Numbered from the stretch's first letter, positions 1-8,042 are shown. The stretch is DNA of 12,144 nucleotides from Burkholderiales bacterium (GCA_005786815.1 SYDB01000062.1:1-12144), one strand, 5' to 3'. The notes: generated from the sequence alone by a model not told the origin. Program-made: numbers and translations.

Positions 1-1
1 C

Positions 2-667
2 AAAGGCGAGGCATTGGTCTACAGCCTCATGCGAAAGTCGCCCGCTGACCACGGATGGTTGATGTTGGGGCCCATCAATGTTCTCAGGGCTGATAACGAT
101 GCGGGGCGTGCCGCCTTTAATGCCTTAGAAAGCAATCGCAACTTACAGGTCATCGTGATGGCGAATGCGCTTCGCGGATTGTTTCCTCTGGATGCAGACA
201 CGGGGTTGATCGCTAATTCCGCGATAGATATGGAAGCGATTGATCAAATGGTCGCCACCTACACGCGGAAAATTACGCAATGGCAAAGCCTAGGTAAGCG
301 TGTAGTCTTTGTGATCGACAACCCTACTCTGCCAGACCCCAACAGCTGTATCACAGGTGGATTGACCCCGTTTGAATCGCTCAACAAGATACTTCGTCGT
401 GCAGAAAACCCGTACTGCAAGCTTAAGTACAGCGATCACATAAAGGGAACTGCCCCTTTTCAGCAATTTATAACGAAGCTAAAGCTGGCTAACCCAGCAC
501 TTCTTGTCTATGACCCGTTGCCGGTTTTGTGTGACATACCGGCGGATATGTGCACTATCGAGCGAAACGGTAAGTTTTTATATAGCTATGGCGACCACAT
601 CTCTGACCATGCCGGAATGTTGATCGCTGACCAACTGCTTGCGGGAATAGCCGCCATGCCGCGCTGA
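2..667 (+). CDS. SGNH-domain acyltransferase/esterase, C-terminal part (5' end off window)
   Basis: The reading frame is open to the left edge, so this is the C-terminal ~220 residues of a larger protein. The fragment looks like the SGNH hydrolase domain fused behind the membrane acyltransferase-3 domain in OafA/YrhL-type proteins, which O-acetylate surface polysaccharides. Visible signs are a hydrophobic strand VIVMANALRGLF, a second strand VVFVIDNPTLPDPNSC typical of the VPxxP..C region, and a C-terminal GDHISDHAG block carrying the catalytic-type His followed by Ser and Gly. The Asp usually three residues before that His is a Tyr here (YGDH), although an Asp sits directly before it. No membrane segment is visible in this part. 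The N-terminal GDS nucleophile block would lie off the window. The gene lies 83 bases upstream of yajC on the same strand. It could also be a free-standing SGNH protein; substrate unknown. Confidence 0.7.
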   Translation, partial: KGEALVYSLMRKSPADHGWLMLGPINVLRADNDAGRAAFNALESNRNLQVIVMANALRGLFPLDADTGLIANSAIDMEAIDQMVATYTRKITQWQSLGKRVVFVIDNPTLPDPNSCITGGLTPFESLNKILRRAENPYCKLKYSDHIKGTAPFQQFITKLKLANPALLVYDPLPVLCDIPADMCTIERNGKFLYSYGDHISDHAGMLIADQLLAGIAAMPR

Positions 668-750
668 TACTATCGCCCGCATACAATGTCGAGTTGCTTA
701 TAAAGGCGCGCGTTGTGTCTGATTGGCGTTAATTTTTTGGAGCTGCCCAC

Positions 751-1083
751 GTGTTAATTTCTTCTGCTTTTGCCCAAACCGCACCGGCCGCTGGCGCTGG
801 TGGTGATGTGATGTCTTCCCTCACTGGCATGTTGCCTTTGATTTTGATGTTTGTCGTGCTGTACTTTGTGATGATCCGTCCACAAATGAAGCGCCAAAAA
901 GAGCACAAGGCCATGATCGACGCCATCGCCAAAGGCGATGAAATCGCTACAGCGGGTGGCTTGCTCGGCAAGGTCACACATTTGGATGTAGGCACTTTAA
1001 CGCTCGAGATTGCTTCTGGCGTAGAAGTGCAACTGCAACGACATGCTGTGGTGCAAGTGTTGCCCAAAGGTTCCCTCAAGTAA
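751..1083 (+). CDS. yajC: Sec translocon accessory subunit YajC
   Basis: A 110-residue inner-membrane protein, the usual length for YajC. It joins SecD and SecF in the complex that associates with SecYEG and YidC during protein export. After a short N-terminal segment (MLISSAFAQTAPAAG) comes one transmembrane helix at about residues 26-43, then the family signature MIRPQMKRQKEHKAM at 41-55 and a small basic cytoplasmic domain with GDEIATAGGLLGKV. The start is GTG, chosen because GGAG lies 8 bases upstream and the protein then begins as its Burkholderiales relatives do. secD follows 45 bases later, so yajC is probably the first gene of a yajC-secD-secF operon. The gene usually found upstream in proteobacteria is tgt; here it is an SGNH-domain gene. 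Confidence 0.95.
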   Translation: MLISSAFAQTAPAAGAGGDVMSSLTGMLPLILMFVVLYFVMIRPQMKRQKEHKAMIDAIAKGDEIATAGGLLGKVTHLDVGTLTLEIASGVEVQLQRHAVVQVLPKGSLK

Positions 1084-1117
1084 CCGACCTTTGCCTGAAA
1101 GCCAGCGCGCACCTTAC

Positions 1118-1127
1118 GCGAATTCGC
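1118..1127. promoter_or_regulatory. Perfect 10-bp palindrome at the secD start
   Basis: GCGAATTCGC reads the same on both strands and ends one base before the secD ATG. It occupies the place where a Shine-Dalgarno sequence would be expected, and no purine-rich SD is seen in the 45-base yajC-secD gap. It could be chance, or local structure affecting secD translation. The sequence is seen; a function is only inferred. Confidence 0.3.
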
Positions 1128-1128
1128 T

Positions 1129-2982
1129 ATGAACCGTTACGCTATTTGGAAGTACGTGGTCCTTGGGATCGCTTTGTTGGTGGGCGCGCTCTACACCTTG
1201 CCGAATTTTTTTGGTGAAGCGCCCGCCGTTCAGATCTCTGCTGCCAAAGCTTCCGCGAAGATCGATTTAGGTCTGCAAGAGCGTGTCGAATCGGCACTAA
1301 AAACAGCGGGACTGACGCCTGAATTGTTGGCGCTCGAGGGTAGTTCTTTGAAAGTGCGTTTTGATAGTACCGATGCGCAAATCAAGGCCAAAGATGCTAT
1401 CCAACAGGCATTGGTTCCAGACCCCAATGACCCTTCTTATGTGGTCGCGCTCAACCTACTAGCGCGTTCACCGACTTGGTTATCCGCCATGCATGCGGCA
1501 CCCATGTATTTGGGTTTGGATTTACGCGGTGGCGTGCACTTTATGTTGCAAGTCGATATGCCTGCCGCTTTGAATAAAAAAGCGGAATCTTTGGCTGGTG
1601 ATATTCGCAGCACCTTGCGAGAAAAAAATATACGCCATAGCGGCATCAGCCGCGATGGACAAAAAATTGAAGTGCGTTTCCGCGATATGCAGACCCTGGA
1701 GTCTGCGCAGCGCGTAATCCAAGAGCAATTTGCTGATTTGCAAATGACCGCCTCGCCCGATGGCGCAGAGTTCAAACTCATGGCAACCATCAACCCTGTT
1801 GCCTCGCGCCGTGTGCAAGAGCAAGCGATCAAACAAAATATCACCACCTTGCACAACCGCATCAATGAACTAGGTGTCGCTGAGCCTGTGATTCAACAGC
1901 AAGGTACAGACCGTATCGTGGTGCAACTGCCTGGTGTGCAAGACACGGCCAAGGCCAAAGATATTTTGGGGCGCACTGCAACTCTTGAGATCCGCATGGT
2001 TGACGACAGCGCCGAAGCGCGCAGTGCTGAGAACGGCAATGGTGTGGTGCCTTTTGGCACGGAGCGTTTCTTAGAGCGCAACGGACAAGCAGTGATCGTG
2101 AAAAAGCAAGTTATCTTGACGGGCGAGAACCTGACCGACGCCCAACCAGGATTTGATTCGCAAAACCAAGAAGCCGCAGTGCATCTGACGCTTGACGCCA
2201 AAGGCGCACGTATTTTCAAAGACGTGACGCGCGAGAGTGTCGGCAAGCGCATGGCCATTCTTTTGTTTGAAAAAGGCAGGGGCGAGGTGGTGACAGCCCC
2301 AGTGATTCGCTCTGAAATCGGCGGTGGCCGTGTACAAATCTCTGGCCGTATGACGACGGTCGAAGCCAATGACACAGCCTTGCTGTTGCGGGCCGGTTCT
2401 TTGGCCGCACCGATGGAAATTATTGAAGAGCGCACGATTGGCCCAAGCTTGGGTGCAGAAAATATTGCTAAGGGCTTTAACAGCGTGACATGGGGCTTTG
2501 TCGCTGTCACCGCATTTATGTGCGCGTACTACATGCTGTTTGGCATGATTTCCAGCGTGGCATTGGCAGTGAATTTGTTGTTGCTAGTAGCAGTGCTCTC
2601 TATGTTGCAAGCCACTTTGACTTTGCCGGGTATGGCTGCCATGGCTTTGGTGCTCGGTATGGCGATTGACGCAAACGTATTGATCAACGAGCGTGTACGT
2701 GAAGAGCTGCGCAACGGTGCCGCACCCCAATCGGCGATTCACACAGGTTACGACCGCGCATGGGCTACGATTTTGGACTCCAACGTCACTACGTTAATTG
2801 CTGGATTGGCGCTGCTTGCATTTGGCTCTGGCCCCGTGCGCGGATTTGCGGTGGTGCATTGCTTGGGTATTTTGACCAGCATGTTCTCTGCGGTGTTCTT
2901 CTCGCGTGGCTTGGTCAATCTCTGGTATGGCCGTCAAAAGAAATTACAAAGCGTGTCGATTGGCACCGTATGGCGCCCTTGA
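1129..2982 (+). CDS. secD: Protein translocase subunit SecD
   Basis: A 617-residue RND-family membrane protein, close to the E. coli length of 615. With SecF it uses the proton gradient to complete export of proteins emerging from SecYEG on the periplasmic side. The N-terminus MNRYAIWKYVVLGIALLVG gives transmembrane helix 1 (about 7-24). The large periplasmic domain begins after it and carries the family motif LGLDLRGGVHF (D131, R133). The remaining helices run from about 450 to 600. The conserved acidic helix-4 motif GMAIDANVLINERVREEL holds D514, the position linked to proton movement in the family. No clear SD precedes the ATG; translation may be coupled to yajC. secF follows after 29 bases. 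No frameshift or loss of a key residue is seen. Confidence 0.97.
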   Translation: MNRYAIWKYVVLGIALLVGALYTLPNFFGEAPAVQISAAKASAKIDLGLQERVESALKTAGLTPELLALEGSSLKVRFDSTDAQIKAKDAIQQALVPDPNDPSYVVALNLLARSPTWLSAMHAAPMYLGLDLRGGVHFMLQVDMPAALNKKAESLAGDIRSTLREKNIRHSGISRDGQKIEVRFRDMQTLESAQRVIQEQFADLQMTASPDGAEFKLMATINPVASRRVQEQAIKQNITTLHNRINELGVAEPVIQQQGTDRIVVQLPGVQDTAKAKDILGRTATLEIRMVDDSAEARSAENGNGVVPFGTERFLERNGQAVIVKKQVILTGENLTDAQPGFDSQNQEAAVHLTLDAKGARIFKDVTRESVGKRMAILLFEKGRGEVVTAPVIRSEIGGGRVQISGRMTTVEANDTALLLRAGSLAAPMEIIEERTIGPSLGAENIAKGFNSVTWGFVAVTAFMCAYYMLFGMISSVALAVNLLLLVAVLSMLQATLTLPGMAAMALVLGMAIDANVLINERVREELRNGAAPQSAIHTGYDRAWATILDSNVTTLIAGLALLAFGSGPVRGFAVVHCLGILTSMFSAVFFSRGLVNLWYGRQKKLQSVSIGTVWRP

Positions 2983-3011
2983 GCCCCCATCGTTAGAAAG
3001 AACTCAGCGCC

Positions 3012-3968
3012 ATGGAATTTTTTAAGATCCGTAAAGACATACCGTTCATGAAGAACGCGGTGGCATTCAATGCTATTTCTTTCATCACGTTTATAGCGGC
3101 GGTATTCTTTTTATTCAGCCGTGGCTTGCATTTGTCTGTGGAGTTCACCGGCGGAACGTTGATGGAAGTTAGTTACTCCCAGGCTGCTGATCTCAACGTG
3201 GTACGCGCGCAAATTGCCAAACTGGGCTTGAACGATGTTCAAGTTCAAAACTTTGGAACCGCGCGCGATGTGATGATCCGCATGCCTCCTGCCAAAGGTC
3301 AAAGTTCCGCACAGCAAAGCGAGCAAGTGCTCTCTGCTTTAAAAGAGACAGACGCCAATATCCAATTGCGTCGAACCGAGTTCGTTGGGCCACAAGTGGG
3401 TGATGAATTGGCGATTGATGGCTTGAAGGCGCTAGCCTTTGTGGTTGTCGGCATCATGATTTATCTGGCCATTCGGTTTGAGTGGAAGTTTGCTGTCGCC
3501 GCCATCATCGCGAACTTGCACGATGTGGTCATTATTTTGGGGTTCTTTGCGTTTTTCCAGTGGGAGTTCTCTTTACCGGTGTTGGCGGCGGTCTTAGCTG
3601 TTCTTGGTTATTCCGTGAACGAATCCGTGGTGATTTTTGACCGTATACGCGAGAACTTTCGACGTTTTCGCAAAATGCAAACAGTTGAAATCATTGACAA
3701 CGCGATCACTGCCACGATCAGCCGCACCATCATCACCCACGGTTGTACGCAGTTGATGGTGCTCTCGATGTTGTTGTTTGGCGGCGCAACCTTGCATTAC
3801 TTTGCTTTGGCTCTCACTATTGGTATTTGCTTTGGTATTTACTCGTCGGTGTTTGTGGCTGCTGCGATTGCGATGTGGCTGGGAATTCAGCGCGAAGACT
3901 TGATCAAAGGCCAAGTGGTGAAAGTAGAGGGTGATTCGGAGGACCCCAACTCTGGCGCTGTCGTTTAA
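3012..3968 (+). CDS. secF: Protein translocase subunit SecF
   Basis: A 318-residue membrane partner of SecD (E. coli SecF is 323). It has an N-terminal helix at about 18-36, then the periplasmic motif VEFTGGTLMEV (44-53), a short P1 domain, and five more helices. The C-terminal membrane block contains GYSVNESVVIFDRIRENF (from residue 199), the SecF counterpart of the SecD proton-relay motif, with Glu-Ser where enteric SecF has Asp-Ser. The start at ATG 3012 gives the familiar MEFFKIRKDIPFM opening; the upstream AGAAAG is a weak SD at 11 bases. It is the last gene of the yajC-secD-secF unit and meets smg head-on 42 bases after its stop. Confidence 0.97.
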   Translation: MEFFKIRKDIPFMKNAVAFNAISFITFIAAVFFLFSRGLHLSVEFTGGTLMEVSYSQAADLNVVRAQIAKLGLNDVQVQNFGTARDVMIRMPPAKGQSSAQQSEQVLSALKETDANIQLRRTEFVGPQVGDELAIDGLKALAFVVVGIMIYLAIRFEWKFAVAAIIANLHDVVIILGFFAFFQWEFSLPVLAAVLAVLGYSVNESVVIFDRIRENFRRFRKMQTVEIIDNAITATISRTIITHGCTQLMVLSMLLFGGATLHYFALALTIGICFGIYSSVFVAAAIAMWLGIQREDLIKGQVVKVEGDSEDPNSGAVV

Positions 3969-4010
3969 GTCACTACCAGCGGCTAACAAGTAACGAAAAA
4001 AATAACGTAA

Positions 4011-4493
4011 CTAGTGCGCGACTCTATCGTCGTCGTCGCACAGCTCGTCTAAGACGAGTGCATCGGGCTCTAAGCCCACACTCCAGTACACCATCAAGAC
4101 GATGATTTTCAAATCGTCCAATGACATCGGGTGTCCGGGTACTGCCATCGCGCGGTCTAGCACTATCTCGCGCATATGGGGCGAGAGTACTTCAGCAGAC
4201 TCAAGAAACTGAATGAAGCCTAAACACGCTGCACCTAAATGGGTTTGCTCTGCGAAAGAATAGACGCGAAGACTTTCAGGCGATTGGGTGTGTTGCTTAG
4301 GTATCGATTGACGTATGTCAATGAGTTCTGTTTGGTGTGAAGCGATGTTGAGGCCGTCCAACCATTGCAAGGCTTGTTGGATATCTTCCATCTCAAAACC
4401 GACAGCGCTGAGTTTGCGTCCCAAGTGATGCAGCTCAGGGCATGCATCGCCGCGCCAGTAGTTTTCGTAAACAAACACGAGTACTTCAAACAT
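4011..4493 (-). CDS. smg: Smg family protein (DUF494)
   Basis: A 160-residue cytoplasmic protein of the Smg family, close to the E. coli length. It opens with MFEVLVFVYENYWRGDACPE, the conserved family start, followed by GFEMEDIQQALQWLDGL, and ends in an acidic stretch of four Asp plus RVAH. The family is conserved in proteobacteria next to dprA; its biochemical role is not firmly known. I chose ATG 4493 because it reproduces the family N-terminus. A TTG at 4502 in frame would add three residues and would use GGAGG as coding sequence. GGAGG ends only 2 bases before the ATG, unusually close. The gene follows dprA by 21 bases, so the two are probably co-transcribed. Usual neighbours such as topA are absent downstream; secF converges instead. 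Confidence 0.9.
   Translation of the reverse strand: MFEVLVFVYENYWRGDACPELHHLGRKLSAVGFEMEDIQQALQWLDGLNIASHQTELIDIRQSIPKQHTQSPESLRVYSFAEQTHLGAACLGFIQFLESAEVLSPHMREIVLDRAMAVPGHPMSLDDLKIIVLMVYWSVGLEPDALVLDELCDDDDRVAH
4044..4058. repeat. Hairpin CTCGTCT-A-AGACGAG inside the smg 3' end
   Basis: Seven bases and their exact reverse complement are separated by one base, which would fold as a 6-bp stem with a 3-base loop. It lies in the last codons of smg and 76 bases past the secF stop on the other strand. With the hairpin at 4065-4077 it could act as an mRNA end structure for the convergent secF and smg transcripts. No T-run follows on either side, so it is not a standard intrinsic terminator. Confidence 0.35.
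4065..4077. repeat. Second short hairpin GGGCT-CTA-AGCCC in smg
   Basis: A 5-bp GC-rich stem with a 3-base loop, six bases after the previous hairpin. It lies within smg coding sequence and downstream of secF on the plus strand. Only the inverted repeat itself is seen; a role in ending transcripts is a guess. Confidence 0.25.
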
Positions 4494-4514
4494 TGCCTCC
4501 AATATACATGGTTT

Positions 4515-5708
4515 TTATGACGTTGAACCAAGCCTTTGAAACAAACCGCCAGGTAAACGCGCTACATGGCCTTCAAGTTCTAAACTTAGCAACACAGATT
4601 GCAGTTCCGCAGTTTCTAACTTGCAATGCATTTGTAAGGTATCGAAGCTAATGGGAGTAAAGCCCATCTGCTTTAAAAAGGGGTGCGGCTGTGATGTTGG
4701 TGGCAAACCCATTGCGTTAGGGTTATTACCTCCATTGGTGGAAGTGTGAATTTGCAATTCCTCCAAAATATCTTTGACGTTTGCAACAAGTTTCGCGCCT
4801 TGTCGAATCAACCAATGGCATCCGTGTGATTGCATCGCATGGATAGAGCCAGGCACGGCCATGACTTCGCGCCCCATATCGAGCGCCATACGCGCAGTGA
4901 TGAGCGAGCCAGACCGCATCGCCGCCTCCACTACCAAAGTTCCCAGCCCCAAAGCTGCAATTAAGCGGTTGCGTTGTGGAAAATTTGCGGCTAGTGGTGG
5001 CGTGCCTAACGGGTATTCACTGATCAACACACCATGTGCAATGACCTCGTTTGCCAACGCTTCGTGGTGTCTTGGATACACCTGATCCAAGCCTGTACCC
5101 ACAACACCAACGGTTGTCCAATACGATGCGCTTGTTCCCGTTGCCAATGAATTTGATGCAGATGACCTTGGGGCTTGGGGCTTAGCAAATTGCAGTGCGC
5201 CTTGATGCGAAGCTCCGTCAACACCTAAAGCCATGCCAGACACGACGCATATTCCTGCCTCAGAAAGTGCACGTCCAAACTGCATGGCGGTTTGCTTTCC
5301 TTGAGGCGTGGGGTTGCGACTGCCTACCACCGACACAGCAGGCCCGAGTGTTTGTTGAATTTGGCCTTCTACATAGAGCAACAAAGGTGGATCCGCTAAA
5401 TGTAGAAGCGGTTCAGGGTAGTCAGAATGCCCTATGTGCCATAAAGCGCGCTGGGCATGTAAGTTTTTAGGATGTGTCGATAGCCATTGAAGCGTTCGAA
5501 CGGTTTGTGCGTCCAATAAAACAGGTGGCTGCAACAAGGCTTCGGCCTGTGCACGCGAAACTACTTCTGTTAATTCCAATGCAGTTGCTTCAAAGATGCC
5601 TTGAACGCTACCAAAGCGCGTCAGTAAACGTCGAGCAGACGCGTTACCAATGCTAGGGGTGAGTAGCAAGCGCAACCAAGCGCGCAACTCGAATTCATCC
5701 ATCTGCAT
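4515..5708 (-). CDS. dprA: DNA-processing protein DprA (Smf), with an unusual loop insertion
   Basis: About 397 residues; it binds incoming single-stranded DNA during natural transformation and loads RecA. An N-terminal helical region (LRAWLRLLLTPSIG) precedes the Rossmann core with GSRNPTPQGK (about 129-138), SGMALGVDGASHQGAL (157-172), GVVGTGLDQVYP, NFPQRNRLIA (242-251) and RSGSLITA (265-272). A C-terminal winged-helix domain follows a Pro/Asn/Gly-rich linker. About 20 extra Ser/Ala/Thr-rich residues lie between GASHQGAL and VGVVGTG, where most relatives have only a few. The start is ATG 5708 (MQMDEFELRAW), with GGGG 5 bases upstream of ATG plus CACT-type spacing; ATG 5702 or TTG 5723 are alternatives. 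It is divergent from def and followed by smg in the same direction. Confidence 0.93.
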   Translation of the reverse strand: MQMDEFELRAWLRLLLTPSIGNASARRLLTRFGSVQGIFEATALELTEVVSRAQAEALLQPPVLLDAQTVRTLQWLSTHPKNLHAQRALWHIGHSDYPEPLLHLADPPLLLYVEGQIQQTLGPAVSVVGSRNPTPQGKQTAMQFGRALSEAGICVVSGMALGVDGASHQGALQFAKPQAPRSSASNSLATGTSASYWTTVGVVGTGLDQVYPRHHEALANEVIAHGVLISEYPLGTPPLAANFPQRNRLIAALGLGTLVVEAAMRSGSLITARMALDMGREVMAVPGSIHAMQSHGCHWLIRQGAKLVANVKDILEELQIHTSTNGGNNPNAMGLPPTSQPHPFLKQMGFTPISFDTLQMHCKLETAELQSVLLSLELEGHVARLPGGLFQRLGSTS

Positions 5709-5732
5709 AGTGGCCCCAGTCAAAACCGAAGA

Positions 5733-5760
5733 TTGTGAAATTTCCGTGGGCGGGTAGACT
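5733..5760 (+). promoter_or_regulatory. Candidate promoter for def-fmt-azlCD
   Basis: In the 94-base gap between divergent dprA and def, TTGTGA (5733-5738) and TAGACT (5755-5760) are 16 bases apart. Each matches the sigma-70 consensus at four of six bases. Transcription would start near 5767, about 36 bases before def. The match is modest. No convincing promoter was found in the dprA direction. Confidence 0.35.
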
Positions 5761-5802
5761 TATGTATTGGTCACAAACTTTTAAAGTAACGACAATCTAC
5801 AG

Positions 5803-6309
5803 ATGGCAAAGTTAGACATTCTTCGATACCCAGACCCTAAATTAAAGACCGTGGCAAAGCCCGTCCAAGAGATTGACGCGCGCATTCGCACACTCGTTGC
5901 AGACATGCTGGAAACCATGTATGACGCTAATGGCATTGGCTTGGCCGCGACGCAAGTCAATGTGCATGAACGGGTCGTGGTGATGGACGTTTCTGAAAAC
6001 CGAAACGAGCCTATGGTGCTTATCAATCCAACCATTACCTGGATGAGCGCAGAGCGTGTCAAAGGCGAAGAAGGGTGTTTGTCCGTGCCTGGAATTTATG
6101 ACGGGGTAGAGCGCGCAACCGCTATCAAAGTAACAGCCCAAGATGCAGAAGGCCAGCTCCAAGAAATTGAAGCCGACGGACTGCTCGCTGTGTGCGTCCA
6201 ACACGAACTCGATCACCTCATGGGCAAGGTGTTCGTGGAATATTTGTCTGTTTTGAAGCGAGGCCGAATCAAAACCAAGTTTCTCAAAGCTTTGCGCGAC
6301 GGCGAATAA
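5803..6309 (+). CDS. def: Peptide deformylase
   Basis: A 168-residue cytoplasmic metalloenzyme that removes the N-formyl group from the first Met of new proteins. All three family motifs are intact: GIGLAATQV (44-52), EGCLSVP (90-96, Cys92 as metal ligand) and QHELDHLMG (133-141, His134 and His138 as ligands, Glu135 catalytic). The length matches E. coli PDF (169). The N-terminus [15 protein letters not shown] is typical and fixes the start, although no strong SD is visible upstream. It is the first gene of a rightward unit, 15 bases before fmt, the enzyme that adds the formyl group it removes. It is divergent from dprA, the common proteobacterial arrangement. Confidence 0.97.
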   Translation: MAKLDILRYPDPKLKTVAKPVQEIDARIRTLVADMLETMYDANGIGLAATQVNVHERVVVMDVSENRNEPMVLINPTITWMSAERVKGEEGCLSVPGIYDGVERATAIKVTAQDAEGQLQEIEADGLLAVCVQHELDHLMGKVFVEYLSVLKRGRIKTKFLKALRDGE

Positions 6310-6324
6310 AGCGAGAAACACTGC

Positions 6325-7308
6325 ATGCGCATTCTGTTTGCCGGCACGCCCGAATTTGCTGCAGTTGCGCTGCAACACATCATCCAAGCAGGCCACACCA
6401 TTTGTGGTGTGTTGACGCAACCAGACCGTCCTGCTGGACGCGGCATGAAGTTGCAGGCCTCCGCCGTCAAAACATTGGCCTTGCAACACCACATTGCAGT
6501 GGAACAACCACGCAGCTTGCGCCTTGACGGTAAATTTCCCGAAGATGCATTAGCCGCACAAAAGTTTTTACAAGCCACACAAGCAGATGCGATGGTGGTT
6601 GCTGCCTATGGTTTGATATTGCCGCAGTGGGTGTTGGATACGCCGCGCTTGGGTTGCTTGAATATCCACGCTTCTTTGTTGCCACGCTGGCGAGGTGCGG
6701 CGCCGATTCATCGCGCTATTGAAGCAGGCGACAAAAATACAGGCGTCGTCATCATGCAAATGGATGCAGGTTTAGACACGGGCGATATGTTATTAACCCA
6801 ACCAATAGAGATTTCGCCACAAGACACCACTGCAAGCTTGCATGACAAATTGGCTGACATAGGCGGCGCGCTGATTGTGCAAACGCTTGCGGATGCCCAA
6901 CTCAATAAGTTGGTGCGTACACCGCAGCCAATGGATGGCATCACCTACGCGCACAAAATTGAAAAACATGAAGCTGCGTTGGATTGGCGCTTAAGCGCCA
7001 AGCAACTTGCGCAACGCGTGCGGGCATTCAATCCATTTCCCGTGGCAACCTTTCACGCCGATGGTGAAGTTATCAAGGTTTGGAGCGCGTACGTTGTTGC
7101 AGATGGAGGTGCAGATACCGAAACTACAACGAATGCCCCTGGATCTGTCTTGAGCGCTGACGATAGCGGTGTACGTATTACATGCGGCGAAGGCGTTTTG
7201 TGCATCACCGAATTACAAAAAGCTGGTGGCAAGCGTTTGGCTGTAGCAGAGTTTTTAAGAGGTTTTGATATCAAAGTGGGATCGGTGTGTGAGGTAACTG
7301 CGCCATGA
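6325..7308 (+). CDS. fmt: Methionyl-tRNA formyltransferase
   Basis: A 327-residue enzyme that transfers a formyl group from 10-formyltetrahydrofolate to initiator Met-tRNA, needed for normal translation start (E. coli Fmt is 315). The N-terminal catalytic domain begins [16 protein letters not shown]. It carries [10 protein letters not shown] (33-42), the folate/catalytic motif [20 protein letters not shown] (Asn113, His115) and [10 protein letters not shown] (Asp151), the expected Asn-His-Asp triad. The C-terminal OB-fold domain starts around residue 210 with [14 protein letters not shown] and ends in [12 protein letters not shown]. The start codon lies 15 bases after the def stop with only a weak purine stretch upstream. 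Its stop TGA overlaps the azlC ATG. Confidence 0.97.
   Translation: MRILFAGTPEFAAVALQHIIQAGHTICGVLTQPDRPAGRGMKLQASAVKTLALQHHIAVEQPRSLRLDGKFPEDALAAQKFLQATQADAMVVAAYGLILPQWVLDTPRLGCLNIHASLLPRWRGAAPIHRAIEAGDKNTGVVIMQMDAGLDTGDMLLTQPIEISPQDTTASLHDKLADIGGALIVQTLADAQLNKLVRTPQPMDGITYAHKIEKHEAALDWRLSAKQLAQRVRAFNPFPVATFHADGEVIKVWSAYVVADGGADTETTTNAPGSVLSADDSGVRITCGEGVLCITELQKAGGKRLAVAEFLRGFDIKVGSVCEVTAP
7291..7294 (+). promoter_or_regulatory. azlC ribosome binding site inside fmt
   Basis: GAGG lies 10 bases before ATG 7305 and 13 before ATG 7308. It favours 7305 as the azlC start, with a 4-base ATGA overlap with the fmt stop, and suggests translational coupling. Confidence 0.5.
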
Positions 7309-8042
7309 TGTTCTTGGCGCCCAAGATATACAAGCACCCCGAATTCAAAATAGGCATGCGTGAACTAGCTCCCCAAGCCTTGGGTATTGCTGCATGGGGT
7401 TTGATGACGGGCGTGTCTATGGTGAAAGCGGGCATGGGCTTGTGGGCCTCTATCGCGATGACCTTGTTGGTCTTCGCAGGGAGTTCTCAGTTAGCAGCTA
7501 TACCGCTGATCGTGGCAGGTGCACCTGCATGGGTGATTTTGGTCACTGGTTTTTGTGTGAATTTGCGCTTCGTTGTTTTTAGTTTGCATTTGCGCCCCTA
7601 CCTGATTCATCTTCCACGATGGGAGCGGTTACTGCACGGCTATGTCACAGCGGATATCAGCTATGTGTTGTTCACCAAGCGTTTTCACCACCCTGGCAAG
7701 ACACCTGAAGAACGATTAACCCAAGAAGCTTATTTAGCAGGCAATGATTGCTTGAACTGGGGTAGTTGGATGGGTGCTAGTTTGCTGGGAATTGCCTTGG
7801 CCAACTTTATTCCGACCAACTGGGGCCTCGGGTTTGCAGGCATTTTGTGTTTGTTGGGAATCCAATGTTCTTTGGCTAGTACGCGATTGCGTATGGTGTC
7901 TTCTGCGGTGGCGGGCATCGCGGCAGTGATGGCCTATGCCTTGCCGTTGAAACTTAATATTGTGGTTGCCATTGCTGCTGCGGTTATCTTGTGTTTGAGT
8001 CTTGAGCGTATCAAGCCGCACATCCAAGGAAATGCAGCATGA
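7305..8042 (+). CDS. azlC: AzlC family branched-chain amino acid exporter, large subunit
   Basis: A 245-residue polytopic inner-membrane protein of the AzlC/YgaZ family, which with AzlD/YgaH exports branched-chain amino acids and analogues. About six to seven hydrophobic segments are seen. Conserved features include [18 protein letters not shown] near the start, [20 protein letters not shown], and [13 protein letters not shown], where the asparagine and arginine after the third segment are typical of the family. The length fits (usual about 230-250). The ATG overlaps the fmt stop as ATGA and azlD overlaps its own stop in the same way, so the two subunits are probably made together. The exact substrate cannot be read from sequence. 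Confidence 0.93.
   Translation: MMFLAPKIYKHPEFKIGMRELAPQALGIAAWGLMTGVSMVKAGMGLWASIAMTLLVFAGSSQLAAIPLIVAGAPAWVILVTGFCVNLRFVVFSLHLRPYLIHLPRWERLLHGYVTADISYVLFTKRFHHPGKTPEERLTQEAYLAGNDCLNWGSWMGASLLGIALANFIPTNWGLGFAGILCLLGIQCSLASTRLRMVSSAVAGIAAVMAYALPLKLNIVVAIAAAVILCLSLERIKPHIQGNAA

Noticed and set aside
668..750. Promoter for yajC (TACAAT at 682-687 as a -10 box)
   Set aside because: The -10 match is good, but no -35 element is found 16-18 bases upstream, so it is not listed as a feature.
1084..1128. A SecM- or VemP-like arrest peptide regulating secD
   Set aside because: The 45-base gap before secD is too short and holds no open frame with an arrest-like sequence.
1893..2510. Open frame of 205 codons antisense to secD
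   Set aside because: It lies entirely within the well-conserved secD gene, and its protein is Ser/Thr/Pro/Arg-rich with no recognisable motif; a shadow frame.
4026..4039. CGTCGTCGTCG trinucleotide run
   Set aside because: It only encodes the four Asp near the Smg C-terminus; too short to be a meaningful repeat.
4486..4509. Seven-codon frame (MYIGGNV) overlapping the smg start on the minus strand
   Set aside because: It uses ATG 4509 and stops just inside smg, which could mean coupling, but it has no SD and this length arises easily by chance.
5842..6507. Open frame of 221 codons antisense to def and fmt
   Set aside because: It overlaps two intact essential genes and the His/Cys-rich translation shows no family features; a shadow frame.
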